From: Thermophagus sp052400625 | GTDB taxonomy: Bacteria; Bacteroidota; Bacteroidia; Bacteroidales; Marinilabiliaceae | DNA length: 64,000 nucleotides | Direction: 5' to 3' (one strand) | Assembly (NCBI GenBank): GCA_052400625.1 | Contig: JBQTGH010000003.1 | Shown: positions 35,108 to 44,025 of the stretch, piece after piece | Layout: each line of letters opens with the position of its first letter | Numbering within the stretch: the first letter of the stretch is position 1 | Notes under the pieces: model-generated | What the model was told of the DNA's origin: nothing | Databases searched by the model: none | What the model saw: only the letters and a program-made list of their open reading frames with translations | Made by a program: the position numbers and the translations under genes

Positions 35108-37324
35108 TTACAAATTCTCAAATATATATTGACTCATCATGGTATATAGGTGGTGACGGGTATTCCCCCCATAGATGGAATGATTTCGGTTGGGATAAAC
35201 AAACATTTCGAACTGTTTTCCGGCCTGAATCAATTGCTCAGCATATTCCATGGTGTTTTGAAAATGGACGTTATCGTCTGCGCTGCCATGTATCAAAAAC
35301 AGTTTACCATTCAGATTTTCTGCCAATTTAATGGGACTATTATCGTCATAACCCTTTGGGTTCATTTGAGGAGTTCTCAAAAATCGCTCAGTATAGACTG
35401 TATCATAATAGCGCCAATTAGTCACCGGAGCCACTGCAATGCCAATCTTAAATAGATCAGACTTACTCAGACACAATGAGGTCATATACCCACCAAAACT
35501 CCATCCCCAAATTCCGATACGACTATCATCCACATAAAGTAACTGAGACAGATAGCGAGCGGTTTCAATTTGATCGTCGGACTCATATCGTCCCATCTGC
35601 AAATAGGTGCATTTCAAAAATTCTTCTCCGCGAGCGCCTGTCCCACGACCATCAACAGTAACAATAAGATAACCTTGTGTTGCCAAATATTGTTCCCAGT
35701 TCATTTGCCATTTATCCAGCACTTCTTGTGATCCCGGTCCACTGTATTGGTTCATCAGAACCGGATATTGCTTACTTTCATCAAAATCGAGGGGTTTGAT
35801 CATATAACCATTGAGTTCCACTCCTTCCGAAGTCGTAAATGAGAAAAACTCCTTTCGGGGAAGATTGAATTGTGCCAGTCTATTCTTCAAATCGCTGTTG
35901 TCTTCAAGCACCCTCACTTTTTTACCTTTATTATCATAGACCGTTATCTGGGGGACTTCCCCTGCTGAGGACCAAGTATTGACAAAAAACTCGAAATCAC
36001 TGCTGAATTCAGCCTCACTATACCCTTGATCAGAAGATAGCCGCACAATGGTCTTTCCTTCCATGTCAACGGAATAAATTTCGCGCTGCAGAGGTGATTC
36101 TTTGGCAGCTTGGAAATAAAACACTTTTTTCCCCGCATCAAAGCCATAAAAGTCGGTGATCTCCCATGGGCCCGAAGTTACCTGCCGCACTTTTATACCG
36201 GCCATGGTGTACAAGTGAATATGGTTGTATCCATCTTCCTGTCCCACATAAACAAAGTGTTTACCGTCGGGTAGAAACCTTAAATTATCTAAAACATTTT
36301 CAGGAACATATTGTGCCTCACGAATGGTGAGAAGCGTATTGCTGACTCCTGATGCCGGGTTAGCCACCATTAGCTCGAGTTCATTTTGCAAACGACTTAA
36401 CTTGATAATACCCAGTTTTTCAGGATCATAACTCCATCGCAAACGGGGCACATAGGCATCGGACAAGTCACCCAGATCCATGGTTTTGATGGTTCGATTC
36501 TTCACGTTAAAAACATGCACCGATACTTTGGAATTCGTCTCTCCCGCTTTGGGATATTTATATTCATATCTTCCGGGATAAAGGACAAATTCCGGCCGTT
36601 CGGGAATCTTTCCACCATACAAGGGAAAGCTGAATTGCCTCACTTCGGATTCGTCGAACCGCACAAAGGCCAGGTCTTCACTGTTGGGCGACCACTCCAT
36701 GGCACTATTATAGCCAAACTCTTCCTCATAGACCCAGTCGGGGATTCCATTGATGATTCGGTTCTTTTCTCCGTCCTCAGTAACGGCACTGGTGGTGCCA
36801 AACCGCAATTTTTTCAGATAGATATTGTTATTCTTCACATAAGCCACCATCTGACCGTTGGGTGAAAACAAAGGAACCTGCTGTTTGCCCTCATCTGCCA
36901 ACGGCAATAATTCTTTGTATTTTATATCATACACATAATATCGAGCTAGAAACGAACGCCTGTAAATCCTCTCCACATCATTATATACAAGTATTTTAGT
37001 CTCATCAGGACTAAATTCATAACCGGCAATATATTTTACCGAGTCAGGATTCTTTTTAATCTTCTCAATATCAAAAAGCACCGCCACCTTCTCACCCGTT
37101 TTAAAGGAATGTTTCACGATTTTGGTCCCATTGCCTTCTAATGTTGTATAAAACCTCCCATCGTTCATAGAACGGAGGCCCGAAATGGTTTTGGGTCTGA
37201 AGGTTCCTCTAAGGGTAAAATCTTCCAATTCGACCGTTTGTGTTTGTGAAAATGTCCATATACTGCTCAGCGAAAGGAAAAGGATAAAAGTAATTCGTTT
37301 CATATTTTTGGTTTTGTCATTCAT
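35108..37324 (-). CDS. Dipeptidyl peptidase IV-type S9 serine peptidase
   Basis: The 738-residue protein has a signal peptide (ITFILFLSLSSIWTFSQ), a DPP-IV N-terminal beta-propeller (about 90-470, with PDWVYEEEFGYNSAMEWSPN) and an alpha/beta hydrolase domain. The catalytic Ser lies in GWSFGGYM (about 610), Asp in SADDNVHF (about 680) and His in NRNHSIYGG (about 715). It removes N-terminal X-Pro dipeptides in the periplasm. An ATG seven codons in (37303) gives a more compact signal peptide and could be the true start. The nuclease-helicase gene follows within 12 bases and may be cotranscribed. Confidence 0.93.
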   Translation of the reverse strand: MNDKTKNMKRITFILFLSLSSIWTFSQTQTVELEDFTLRGTFRPKTISGLRSMNDGRFYTTLEGNGTKIVKHSFKTGEKVAVLFDIEKIKKNPDSVKYIAGYEFSPDETKILVYNDVERIYRRSFLARYYVYDIKYKELLPLADEGKQQVPLFSPNGQMVAYVKNNNIYLKKLRFGTTSAVTEDGEKNRIINGIPDWVYEEEFGYNSAMEWSPNSEDLAFVRFDESEVRQFSFPLYGGKIPERPEFVLYPGRYEYKYPKAGETNSKVSVHVFNVKNRTIKTMDLGDLSDAYVPRLRWSYDPEKLGIIKLSRLQNELELMVANPASGVSNTLLTIREAQYVPENVLDNLRFLPDGKHFVYVGQEDGYNHIHLYTMAGIKVRQVTSGPWEITDFYGFDAGKKVFYFQAAKESPLQREIYSVDMEGKTIVRLSSDQGYSEAEFSSDFEFFVNTWSSAGEVPQITVYDNKGKKVRVLEDNSDLKNRLAQFNLPRKEFFSFTTSEGVELNGYMIKPLDFDESKQYPVLMNQYSGPGSQEVLDKWQMNWEQYLATQGYLIVTVDGRGTGARGEEFLKCTYLQMGRYESDDQIETARYLSQLLYVDDSRIGIWGWSFGGYMTSLCLSKSDLFKIGIAVAPVTNWRYYDTVYTERFLRTPQMNPKGYDDNSPIKLAENLNGKLFLIHGSADDNVHFQNTMEYAEQLIQAGKQFEMFVYPNRNHSIYGGNTRHHLYTMMSQYIFENL

Positions 37325-37386
37325 TTACTAGGTATATTACTCTAAATCAATAGATCTAATGAAACTAAAGGATTATTTTTGAGTCA

Positions 37387-37542
37387 TTAGTGGTTAGTGA
37401 TTAGTCTATTTAGTTCACCAATCTCTTCAATCCCCTCAATCTCATCGCCTATTGAGCTAATTGAAACTGGCATTTCCTCATCTTCTTTACAGGAAACAAA
37501 AAATAAAGGCAACAACAAAATAATAATGATAATTTTTTTCAT
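37387..37542 (-). CDS. 51-residue predicted lipoprotein
   Basis: This short frame (ATG at 37542, TAA at 37387-37389) encodes a textbook lipoprotein signal, MKKIIIIILLLPLFFVSC. An acidic tail of about 33 residues follows (KEDEEMPVSISS, then GDEIEGIEEIGELN). The tail has no domain, and the last codons run into a low-complexity TTAGTGGTTAGTGATTAGT stretch. It may therefore be the 5' stump of a longer lipoprotein gene rather than a complete one. It lies 62 bases upstream of the DPP-IV-like gene on the same strand. Function unknown. Confidence 0.5.
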   Translation of the reverse strand: MKKIIIIILLLPLFFVSCKEDEEMPVSISSIGDEIEGIEEIGELNRLITNH

Positions 37543-37800
37543 GACTTAAGATTTTGGTTAGGATAGCTACGAAATTATTGAAAACTTTAAATAAAACATC
37601 TATTCATAGTCCCGAAAAAAAAAATTTAAGTCATCTCAATATTATTTTAGCTTTTAGTTTAACCAACAGTGATGACCATTGCCTGTTCACTATTCACTAA
37701 TAACCAACCACTAAATACTTCTTCTGCCTGTGCACTTCTGCTTCTGTATTTTCATGAACATGCTCGTTTCATTGTCAGATTGCAAATGAGCCATTGCAAA

Positions 37801-38976
37801 TCAAGATTTCGCCACTTCAAGTTTTATCCCGGAGCTCCAAAGCATCCCGACGAAGGCGAACAAACAAAGCGCTGACGCCACCAACATCGCCGGTTGATAA
37901 CTTCCGAATAAATCATGTAGCCACCCTCCGGTGTAAGGTCCTGCAATTCCTGAGATGCCATAGCCTAAAAATACCAAAGGATAAATTTTCCCCAAATTGT
38001 CTAATCCATATATCTGAGCCGTTTCTTTGGCGTATATAACGAAGTTGGCACCATAACTAAAGCCTGCCCCAAAAGCCATGGTCAGATAAAAGACCGAGTC
38101 AAGGGCAAAAAGACCGATCATAAGTGTTACCACGGCCGTAAGAATGAGGGATAAGGGCATCAAAATCTTTCCGGAAACCATATCATTTAGCCACCCCCAA
38201 AACAGTCGGCCCATAAAATTGGCAATGGAAAAAACCGTTATCCCTAAAACAAGGATCGTTTCATCAATAGGATATTGACCGCCGATGGGCTTAAGATTAC
38301 CGATAATAAGCAGCCCACCAAACGTGCCGATAAAAATACCGAAGAATAGACGAAGAAACCTTATGTCTTTAATGAGTCGCCCCATAGGCATCAAGGCGGA
38401 AATAGTTTCTTGAGTAGCAGGGCGACGGAAAAAAAAAGATGCAGACAACAGCAAGGTTCCTTTAACCAACCCCATCACCAAAAAAATCCTGGTTAATTCG
38501 GTCCCTTCGGCCAAGAATCGTCCCACGATAAGCGATTCGAGAATAGCACCCCCACCAAAACCAGCTGAAACCAGACCGGTAATAAGTCCTTTACGGTTGG
38601 GGTACCACTCTACAGGTATAGAGATTGAGATTAGATAACCCAAACCGGTACCAACACCAGCAAGTAACGAAAGACCTATTAACATTATTCCAAAGCCGGG
38701 ACCGGAAATCCCTGCCATAACATATCCTAATCCGTATATTATTGCTGCTACCATTGCCAGTTTTGAAGGGCCCCAACGCACTAACAGTGAACGACCTACA
38801 ACCATGGCCACGGTAAAGATGCCTATCAATACTCCAAATATCAATTGAGTCTGACCCGTACTATAGCCATATTCCGAAATGAGTCGGGGCACATAAATAC
38901 TCCATGCGTAAATTGTTCCAAGTACAAGCATTGTAATTACGGCGGCTACAACCGTCAGATAACCTTTTAACTTCAT
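37801..38976 (-). CDS. Major facilitator superfamily transporter, oxalate/formate antiporter-like (OFA)
   Basis: The start is placed at ATG 38976 (MKLKGYLTVVAAVITMLVLG); longer forms from ATG 39009 or TTG 39024 add an unlikely hydrophilic leader. The 391 residues form about 12 transmembrane helices. OFA-family features are GTIYAWSIYVPRL in helix 1, SISIPVEWYPNRKGLITG between helices 4 and 5, and FSYGANFVIYAKETAQIYG in the C-terminal half. Such proteins exchange or import small monocarboxylates. The substrate is not determinable here, and no neighbouring metabolic gene suggests one. Confidence 0.9.
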   Translation of the reverse strand: MKLKGYLTVVAAVITMLVLGTIYAWSIYVPRLISEYGYSTGQTQLIFGVLIGIFTVAMVVGRSLLVRWGPSKLAMVAAIIYGLGYVMAGISGPGFGIMLIGLSLLAGVGTGLGYLISISIPVEWYPNRKGLITGLVSAGFGGGAILESLIVGRFLAEGTELTRIFLVMGLVKGTLLLSASFFFRRPATQETISALMPMGRLIKDIRFLRLFFGIFIGTFGGLLIIGNLKPIGGQYPIDETILVLGITVFSIANFMGRLFWGWLNDMVSGKILMPLSLILTAVVTLMIGLFALDSVFYLTMAFGAGFSYGANFVIYAKETAQIYGLDNLGKIYPLVFLGYGISGIAGPYTGGWLHDLFGSYQPAMLVASALCLFAFVGMLWSSGIKLEVAKS

Positions 38977-39189
38977 AACAAAACTTTTATTTATACATTT
39001 TTCACACATCGAAATAACCCACAAACCAAAAAAAAGTTGTTACTTTGCATAAAATAGATTTAATTCTGTTCAGATCTTCTTCTGTCCAGAAAACATTGTA
39101 AGCAACTTCTTTTATTTTTCTCTGAATTGCCTTTACAACACTTCTATTCAATCAAATTATTTTTTTACTTTTTTACACGTTTAAATTTT

Positions 39190-39492
39190 ATGAATCTTTT
39201 TGTAGCTAAATTAAGCGCCGCTACCACAAGCGACGACTTAAATGAATTGTTTGCCGAATACGGCGAAGTAGTATCTGCCAAAGTAATTATGGACAGAGAC
39301 ACCGGAACATCCAAACGTTTCGGATTTGTGGAAATGAAAGATGAAGATGCCGCCATGAAGGCCATCAAGGACCTGAATGAATGCCTCTTTGACAACAGCC
39401 CCATCGTGGTTAAAAAGGCTCGTCCAAAGGGCGAAGCCAGACATAACAACTCTTTTGGAAATAACCGTTACCAAGGAAACAGAAGGTTCTAA
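39190..39492 (+). CDS. RRM-domain RNA-binding protein
   Basis: The 100-residue protein starts at ATG 39190 (MNLFVAKLSAATT); an in-frame TTG at 39127 lies in the leader. It is a single RRM with RNP2 (LFVAKL) and RNP1 (KRFGFVEM), and a short tail rich in Asn, Arg and Gly (HNNSFGNNRYQGNRRF). Small glycine-rich RRM proteins of this type are common in Bacteroidota, where they act as RNA chaperones or post-transcriptional regulators. The leader is about 140 bases if a near-consensus TTACTTTG at 39040-39047 is the -7 element, which is uncertain. A terminator follows directly. Confidence 0.93.
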   Translation: MNLFVAKLSAATTSDDLNELFAEYGEVVSAKVIMDRDTGTSKRFGFVEMKDEDAAMKAIKDLNECLFDNSPIVVKKARPKGEARHNNSFGNNRYQGNRRF

Positions 39493-39498
39493 ATAAAG

Positions 39499-39537
39499 AC
39501 GGCAAAGAAATCTATTTTTCTTTTGCCGTGTATTTTT
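39499..39537 (+). terminator. Terminator of the RRM gene
   Basis: ACGGCAAA (from 39499) pairs with TTTGCCGT (to 39529), with partly paired A/T bases inside, followed by TATTTTT. It begins 7 bases after the RRM stop codon. Confidence 0.75.
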
Positions 39538-39608
39538 CCATGATTCGCAAAGGACTCAATGAGGTGCTTTATGGAAATACCAGCTTTACAGAAAAACTTT
39601 AACTAAAT

Positions 39609-39640
39609 AAAAAGAGGAGACACCACAGTCTCCTCTTTTT
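39609..39640. terminator. Bidirectional terminator between RRM and YhcH-like genes
   Basis: AAAGAGGAGAC (39611-39621) and GTCTCCTCTTT (39628-39638) form a perfect 11-bp stem with a 6-base loop. It is flanked by A-runs on the left and T-runs on the right, so it can serve both converging transcripts. Confidence 0.85.
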
Positions 39641-39732
39641 ATTTATAACATTTAATATATAGCCACCTACAACTCTACAACAAAAAATTGGCGTTAAAAA
39701 TAACAACTTCATTATCTCATCAATTCTTCTGC

Positions 39733-40194
39733 TCACCCATCAACCCTTATCTTTCCGACCAATTTTTTAACAGAGGAAGGATTATCGTTGACTGCTACCA
39801 TAGCTTTGTGAATCTCCTCCGGGAAAAAAATCACAAAACCACCTTTGGGATAGTTTACCGACATCCCATTGTCTCCCCCAAAGAAAGTGCAATCCTTCTC
39901 TGAATCATAAGGAACCTCTATCTCCATCTTATTTTCCTCGGCATATTTTAAAATCTCGTCACCCTCAAGAAGAAAGTGAACATCAATATGACGTTCATGG
40001 GATTCCCAAACGGCCTTATCTACCGGCTTGGTCATTTGTTCCATTATATTCACAAAAACATCGTCGCCTCTTAGATCAACACGCCCTTCCTGAAAATCCT
40101 GGATATCGTAATTCTCCATATAATCCAACACAATCTCTAGTGCTGGATGAATCATATAGTATCTAGCAGCGTTTTCAAAAGTATCTATAATCAT
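39733..40194 (-). CDS. YhcH/YjgK/YiaL-family protein (DUF386, NanQ-like)
   Basis: The 153-residue protein is a full-length cupin-like member of the YhcH/YiaL family. Motifs include GRVDLRGDDVFVNI, ESHERHIDVHFLLEG, YPKGGFVIFFPEEIHKAM and KKLVGKIRV. Members such as NanQ speed sugar anomer interconversion, and others are found in sugar-acid or sialic-acid pathways. The His residues of HERHIDVH and EEIH are the expected metal ligands. It stands alone here between a bidirectional terminator and the ablA leader, so no pathway is implied. Confidence 0.9.
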   Translation of the reverse strand: MIIDTFENAARYYMIHPALEIVLDYMENYDIQDFQEGRVDLRGDDVFVNIMEQMTKPVDKAVWESHERHIDVHFLLEGDEILKYAEENKMEIEVPYDSEKDCTFFGGDNGMSVNYPKGGFVIFFPEEIHKAMVAVNDNPSSVKKLVGKIRVDG

Positions 40195-40587
40195 TATTCA
40201 AAATTTGAAGTTTAAATATATTCTGTAATCAATAACACCAAACAAATATCTTAAAAAAACAGGACTTGCGAAAAAAAAATGAAGAGTTAACTCTTGGGTA
40301 GACCTACAGATATTAATGATCAAAGGCAAAAAACCACATGAAATTTTGTTTCCATACGACAATTTATTAAAATATCATACACTAACTTACATAACTTTAA
40401 ACCAAAATATTTGACCTTGATCAATTTTAAAATATTGATTTACAAATTCAATCTTTAACCATTGCTCATTTTTCTGAATAAATATTTTAATTCTGTAATC
40501 CATTATTTTTTATTATTTTTATGGTATAGAAACTATCTGCTGATACTTTCAGATTTTTCGCATAGCAAATTTATCAAACACCATATT
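40195..40587. other. Divergent intergenic region upstream of ablA
   Basis: This stretch of 393 AT-rich bases separates the YhcH-like gene from ablA. It contains a palindrome, ATCAAT-8 bases-ATTGAT, at 40420-40439. No convincing TAnnTTTG element was found on the plus strand. An in-frame TTG at 40462 extends the ablA frame through this region but lacks any family similarity. Confidence 0.5.
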
Positions 40588-41910
40588 ATGGCCATTTTTA
40601 CAGCAAAACAACAACGCATTGCAAACAAAATCGACTCATCTTCAGAATTATCCAATTGGCGCGACTGGAAGTGGCATTTAAAACATTCCATAAGAACCAT
40701 CGACAAATTTGAAGAGCTAACAGGAATAAAATTTCCTGAAAAAGAAAAAAAACAACTTGAAGTCACAAAAAACAAATTTCCCCTTTCCATTACTCCATAC
40801 TATCTATCTCTTATCAAAAAGGAAAATTTCAGAAATGATCCGATCTACAAACAATCATTTCTCGACTATAGAGAACTTAATGTTACCCAATATGAAATGG
40901 GAGACCCTCTTTCCGAAGACCGCGACAGCCCGGTACCCGGGATCACTCATCGCTATCCCGACAGAGTGCTGTTTCATATCAGCAATGTTTGCGCCATGTA
41001 TTGTAGACACTGCACAAGAAAACGAAAAGTAGGCGATAAAGATTTTGTTCCGGGAAAATCTCAAATCGAATTGGGATTAGACTATATTCGAAAAACCTCA
41101 CAGGTCCGTGACGTATTATTATCAGGCGGCGATCCCTTCCTACTATCTGACGATTATCTCGATTGGATTCTTACGGAAATAGACAAAATCGATCACGTTC
41201 AGGTCGTGCGAATAGGAACACGCACCCCCGTAGTTCTGCCTTACCGAATCACCGACAATCTGGTAAACATGCTTAAAAAGCATCATCCTCTTTGGATCAA
41301 TACCCATTTTAATCACCCGAGGGAAATCACCTCTTCCTCTAAAGAAGCACTGCGCAAACTGGCAGATGCCGGTATACCGCTGGGCAACCAATCGGTTCTT
41401 TTGTCTGATGTCAATGATTGCCCAAGAATAATGAAAGATTTGGTTCATAAATTGGTAGCCAACAGGGTTCGCCCCTATTATTTGTATCAATGTGACCTCT
41501 CCGAAGGATTGTCACATTTCCGAACTCCTGTAGGAAAAGGTATTGAAATTATTGAAAGTTTGATTGGCCACACAAGCGGATTTGCCGTTCCAACTTATGT
41601 CATTGATGCACCCGGAGGAGGCGGAAAGATTCCTGTCATGCCCAACTATATCATCTCATGGTCTACCAACAAAGTAATTCTTCGTAATTACGAAGGAGTA
41701 ATCACCTCCTACCAGGAACCGGACCATTATCATCCTTCCACTTGCGATCTCAACTGTAAAGAGTGTAACCTCGAATTGGACTTAGATGAAGGCTTCGAAG
41801 AAAATGCCATCGGAATAGAAAAACTGCTTTCCGATTATGATACATCCATATCATTAGTCCCATCCGATAACGAACGCATTCAAAGAAGAGAAGACAATGG
41901 ACATGATTGA
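40588..41910 (+). CDS. ablA: L-lysine 2,3-aminomutase
   Basis: The start is placed at ATG 40588 (MAIFTAKQQRIANKI); upstream codons to TTG 40462 look like leader. The 440-residue protein is a radical SAM enzyme. The cluster-binding CxxxCxxC is CAMYCRHC (about 135-142), DVLLSGGDPFLL is the typical following motif, and the PLP lysine lies in APGGGGKIPV (about 346). The C-terminal zinc cysteines are in CDLNCKEC. It converts L-alpha-lysine to beta-lysine. The overlap of 14 bases with the beta-lysine acetyltransferase gene points to osmolyte synthesis rather than lysine fermentation (kamA of the fermentation pathway is the same family). Confidence 0.93.
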   Translation: MAIFTAKQQRIANKIDSSSELSNWRDWKWHLKHSIRTIDKFEELTGIKFPEKEKKQLEVTKNKFPLSITPYYLSLIKKENFRNDPIYKQSFLDYRELNVTQYEMGDPLSEDRDSPVPGITHRYPDRVLFHISNVCAMYCRHCTRKRKVGDKDFVPGKSQIELGLDYIRKTSQVRDVLLSGGDPFLLSDDYLDWILTEIDKIDHVQVVRIGTRTPVVLPYRITDNLVNMLKKHHPLWINTHFNHPREITSSSKEALRKLADAGIPLGNQSVLLSDVNDCPRIMKDLVHKLVANRVRPYYLYQCDLSEGLSHFRTPVGKGIEIIESLIGHTSGFAVPTYVIDAPGGGGKIPVMPNYIISWSTNKVILRNYEGVITSYQEPDHYHPSTCDLNCKECNLELDLDEGFEENAIGIEKLLSDYDTSISLVPSDNERIQRREDNGHD

Positions 41911-42724
41911 AATAATAGGAAAATCAATACTTCAACACGGCCCGGAAAGTAGCCGGGTCTATTTAATGGAACTCTCACCTTCCGAATTTCCAAACATCAT
42001 TGGTCAAATGGATGCCTTAGCAAAGACTAACGGCTACGGAAAAATATTCGCTAAAATCTCCGCCCGTTATGCCCCGGCCTTTATTATGGCCGGCTATGAA
42101 ACCGAAGCCTTTGTACCGGGTTTCTATTTGGGTTCGGAAGATGCATTCTTTATGGCAAAGTACTTTGACCCTAAACGAAAAAAAGTAAACCAACAAGAGA
42201 TGCAACAATTTCAAAAATTGCTTGATGCTGATTCCCGTCCAGAACTCTCCTCGCTTGATGCGTCATACAAAATGAGAAAACTTGTCAATACCGACATTCC
42301 AGACATGTCGACGGTTTTTTCTAATGTGTTTGACAGCTATCCGTTTCCAATATTCGATACAGAATTCCTGAAAAAGGAAATGAGCGAACAAACTCGTTAC
42401 TTCGGTATTTTTCAAAATGATAAACTAGTCGCCATCAGTTCGGCCGAGTGCAACGAACGGTACAAAAATGCCGAAATGACCGATTTTGCAGTCCTTCCTT
42501 CTCAAAGAGGGAAAAAACTTGCCAGCCATTTGCTGCATATGATGGAAGAGTATTTAGTTCTCAGAGGCTATTTAACCTTCTATACCATTGCCAGATTAAA
42601 ATCACTTTCCATGAATAAAACCTTTTTAAACAATGGATATAGTTACTCCGGAACTTTATTTAACAACACCCAGATCGCAGGCCAGATAGAAAGCATGAAT
42701 ATATGGTACAAAAGAATTATTTAA
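41897..42724 (+). CDS. ablB: Beta-lysine N6-acetyltransferase
   Basis: The 275-residue protein has a C-terminal GNAT domain (about 130-260), with MTDFAVLPSQRGKKLASHLL as the acetyl-CoA-binding stretch and YTIARLKSLSMNKTF after it. The N-terminal part (FAKISARYAPAFIMAGY, FVPGFYLGSEDAFFMAKY) is characteristic of putative beta-lysine acetyltransferases. It makes N-epsilon-acetyl-beta-lysine, a compatible solute of methanogens and green sulfur bacteria. The gene begins inside the ablA end, so the two are translationally coupled. Its stop overlaps the converging MarR gene by four bases. Confidence 0.9.
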   Translation: MDMIEIIGKSILQHGPESSRVYLMELSPSEFPNIIGQMDALAKTNGYGKIFAKISARYAPAFIMAGYETEAFVPGFYLGSEDAFFMAKYFDPKRKKVNQQEMQQFQKLLDADSRPELSSLDASYKMRKLVNTDIPDMSTVFSNVFDSYPFPIFDTEFLKKEMSEQTRYFGIFQNDKLVAISSAECNERYKNAEMTDFAVLPSQRGKKLASHLLHMMEEYLVLRGYLTFYTIARLKSLSMNKTFLNNGYSYSGTLFNNTQIAGQIESMNIWYKRII

Positions 42725-43224
42725 CCCGATAGTGAATCGCTTCCGGCTTCAGTCTCCAGGTCGCCCGTTATCAAAGGCATCACATCTGTGGTATTGGTTT
42801 CAATTTCCAGCATTTCAATTAACAAATCTAAAGTACGCCCCACTCTCTCAAGCTCTTGAGCCGACAAACCCTTTAACTTCCAATCCAGTCGCTGTTGAAG
42901 TAAATCTGGAGTTTGTTCCAACAATTCATCACCGGCGGAAGTCAAGGCAATATGCATCACCCGCTTATCACCAGATTTGGGCAAGCGAGCCAAAAACCCC
43001 TTCTTTTCAAGCCGATTAATAATTCCTGTAACAGTACTGGAGTTCAAGTTTAGATGATCACGGATCGATTTTTGAGTAGCCTGATAGCCGGGCGAGGTCT
43101 TCAGATACTCCAGACACAATATCTGAGGAATACTCACCCCGAAGTCTTTCTGAACCCGCTTGGATTCCAAATTAATGGAACGAACTATCCGTCTGATTTT
43201 AATTAAAATATCTTTATAATCCAT
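42721..43224 (-). CDS. MarR-family transcriptional regulator
   Basis: The 167-residue protein has a winged helix-turn-helix with TQKSIRDHLNLNSSTVTGIINRLEKKGFLARLP, shown here in parts: the recognition helix is SSTVTGIINRL, and the wing contains GDKRVMHIALT. The N-terminal helices and the C-terminal helix (LEQTPDLLQQRLDW) form the dimer region. The acidic tail (about 145-167) is family-unlike. It converges on ablB with a 4-base overlap and lies 15 bases after the MBL hydrolase gene on its own strand, so control of ablAB is possible but not shown. Confidence 0.9.
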   Translation of the reverse strand: MDYKDILIKIRRIVRSINLESKRVQKDFGVSIPQILCLEYLKTSPGYQATQKSIRDHLNLNSSTVTGIINRLEKKGFLARLPKSGDKRVMHIALTSAGDELLEQTPDLLQQRLDWKLKGLSAQELERVGRTLDLLIEMLEIETNTTDVMPLITGDLETEAGSDSLSG

Positions 43225-43239
43225 TTTTTCGATCGTGGT

Positions 43240-44019
43240 TCAGCGGGCCACCATTTCATTTTTTATCTGGTAAATTTCTGAAGGTGCATATCGATTGGTG
43301 AGTCGTACCGAACACGCAGCACTCAAATCCTTAAACGCCTCAAGCGCTATATCAGGCCGATTATTTTCTGCCGAAAGATGAGAAAGATAAACCACCTCTA
43401 AACTATCGGTCCTGTGGTTTTCAAGCAATTCAAATGCCTGATGATTAGACAGGTGACCATGCTCTGATGCCACCCTATTCTTCAGATGCCAAGGATAAGG
43501 GCCACTCCATAGCATATCCTCATCATAATTTGATTCCAGAAATACAGCATGACACTCCGAAAAATGGCGGATAACATTGTCACATGGCTTCCCAATATCA
43601 GTCATAACCCCCACATTTATTCCGCCTTGTTCAATGCGAAAACTACAAGGATCTGCAGCATCGTGTTGCTTGGAAAAGGTGTGAACCTTCATTTCTCCCA
43701 CATCCACAATATCTCCAGGAACAAAGCGCCTATATTGAGAAGGACGGTCGGGAGTCCAACTGTTTTCATACGTCGGCGCTGTCATATATACCGGAATGTT
43801 CAGATGTTTACTCAGCACTCTAACTCCACGAAAATGATCACGATGCTCGTGCGAAATAAAAATAGCCCGAACCTTAAAAGGATCCAGCCTTACACGATTC
43901 ATTCGTTCCAATATCTGACGTCTACTGATGCCTGCGTCAACCAATATCGCATCTTTCTGATTTCCTATATAATAACAATTCCCATTACTCCCTGATGCCA
44001 GGGCACATATTTCTACCAT
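43240..44019 (-). CDS. MBL-fold metallohydrolase (YycJ/WalJ-like)
   Basis: The 259-residue cytoplasmic protein has the metallo-beta-lactamase motif SHEHRDHFRG, an N-terminal ALASGSNGNCYYIG, and later VGVMTDIGKP, ESNYDED, SEHGHLSN and YLSHLSAENN. These are the YycJ/WalJ signatures; that group has been linked to single-strand exonuclease activity in Firmicutes. It lies 6 bases after the B3/B4-domain gene and 15 bases before the MarR gene, so the three probably form one operon. The precise substrate in Bacteroidota is unknown. Confidence 0.9.
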   Translation of the reverse strand: MVEICALASGSNGNCYYIGNQKDAILVDAGISRRQILERMNRVRLDPFKVRAIFISHEHRDHFRGVRVLSKHLNIPVYMTAPTYENSWTPDRPSQYRRFVPGDIVDVGEMKVHTFSKQHDAADPCSFRIEQGGINVGVMTDIGKPCDNVIRHFSECHAVFLESNYDEDMLWSGPYPWHLKNRVASEHGHLSNHQAFELLENHRTDSLEVVYLSHLSAENNRPDIALEAFKDLSAACSVRLTNRYAPSEIYQIKNEMVAR

Positions 44020-44025
44020 TGTATT

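Noticed and set aside
37669..37790. Low-complexity stretch with CACTAATAACCAACCACTAA-like words
   Set aside because: The words are irregular in spacing and sequence, so they are neither a CRISPR array nor a defined repeat family.
39540..39602. 20-codon frame (MIRKGLNEVLYGNTSFTEKL) between two terminators
   Set aside because: It is too short to support without conservation or expression data, and it begins within the tail of the RRM terminator.
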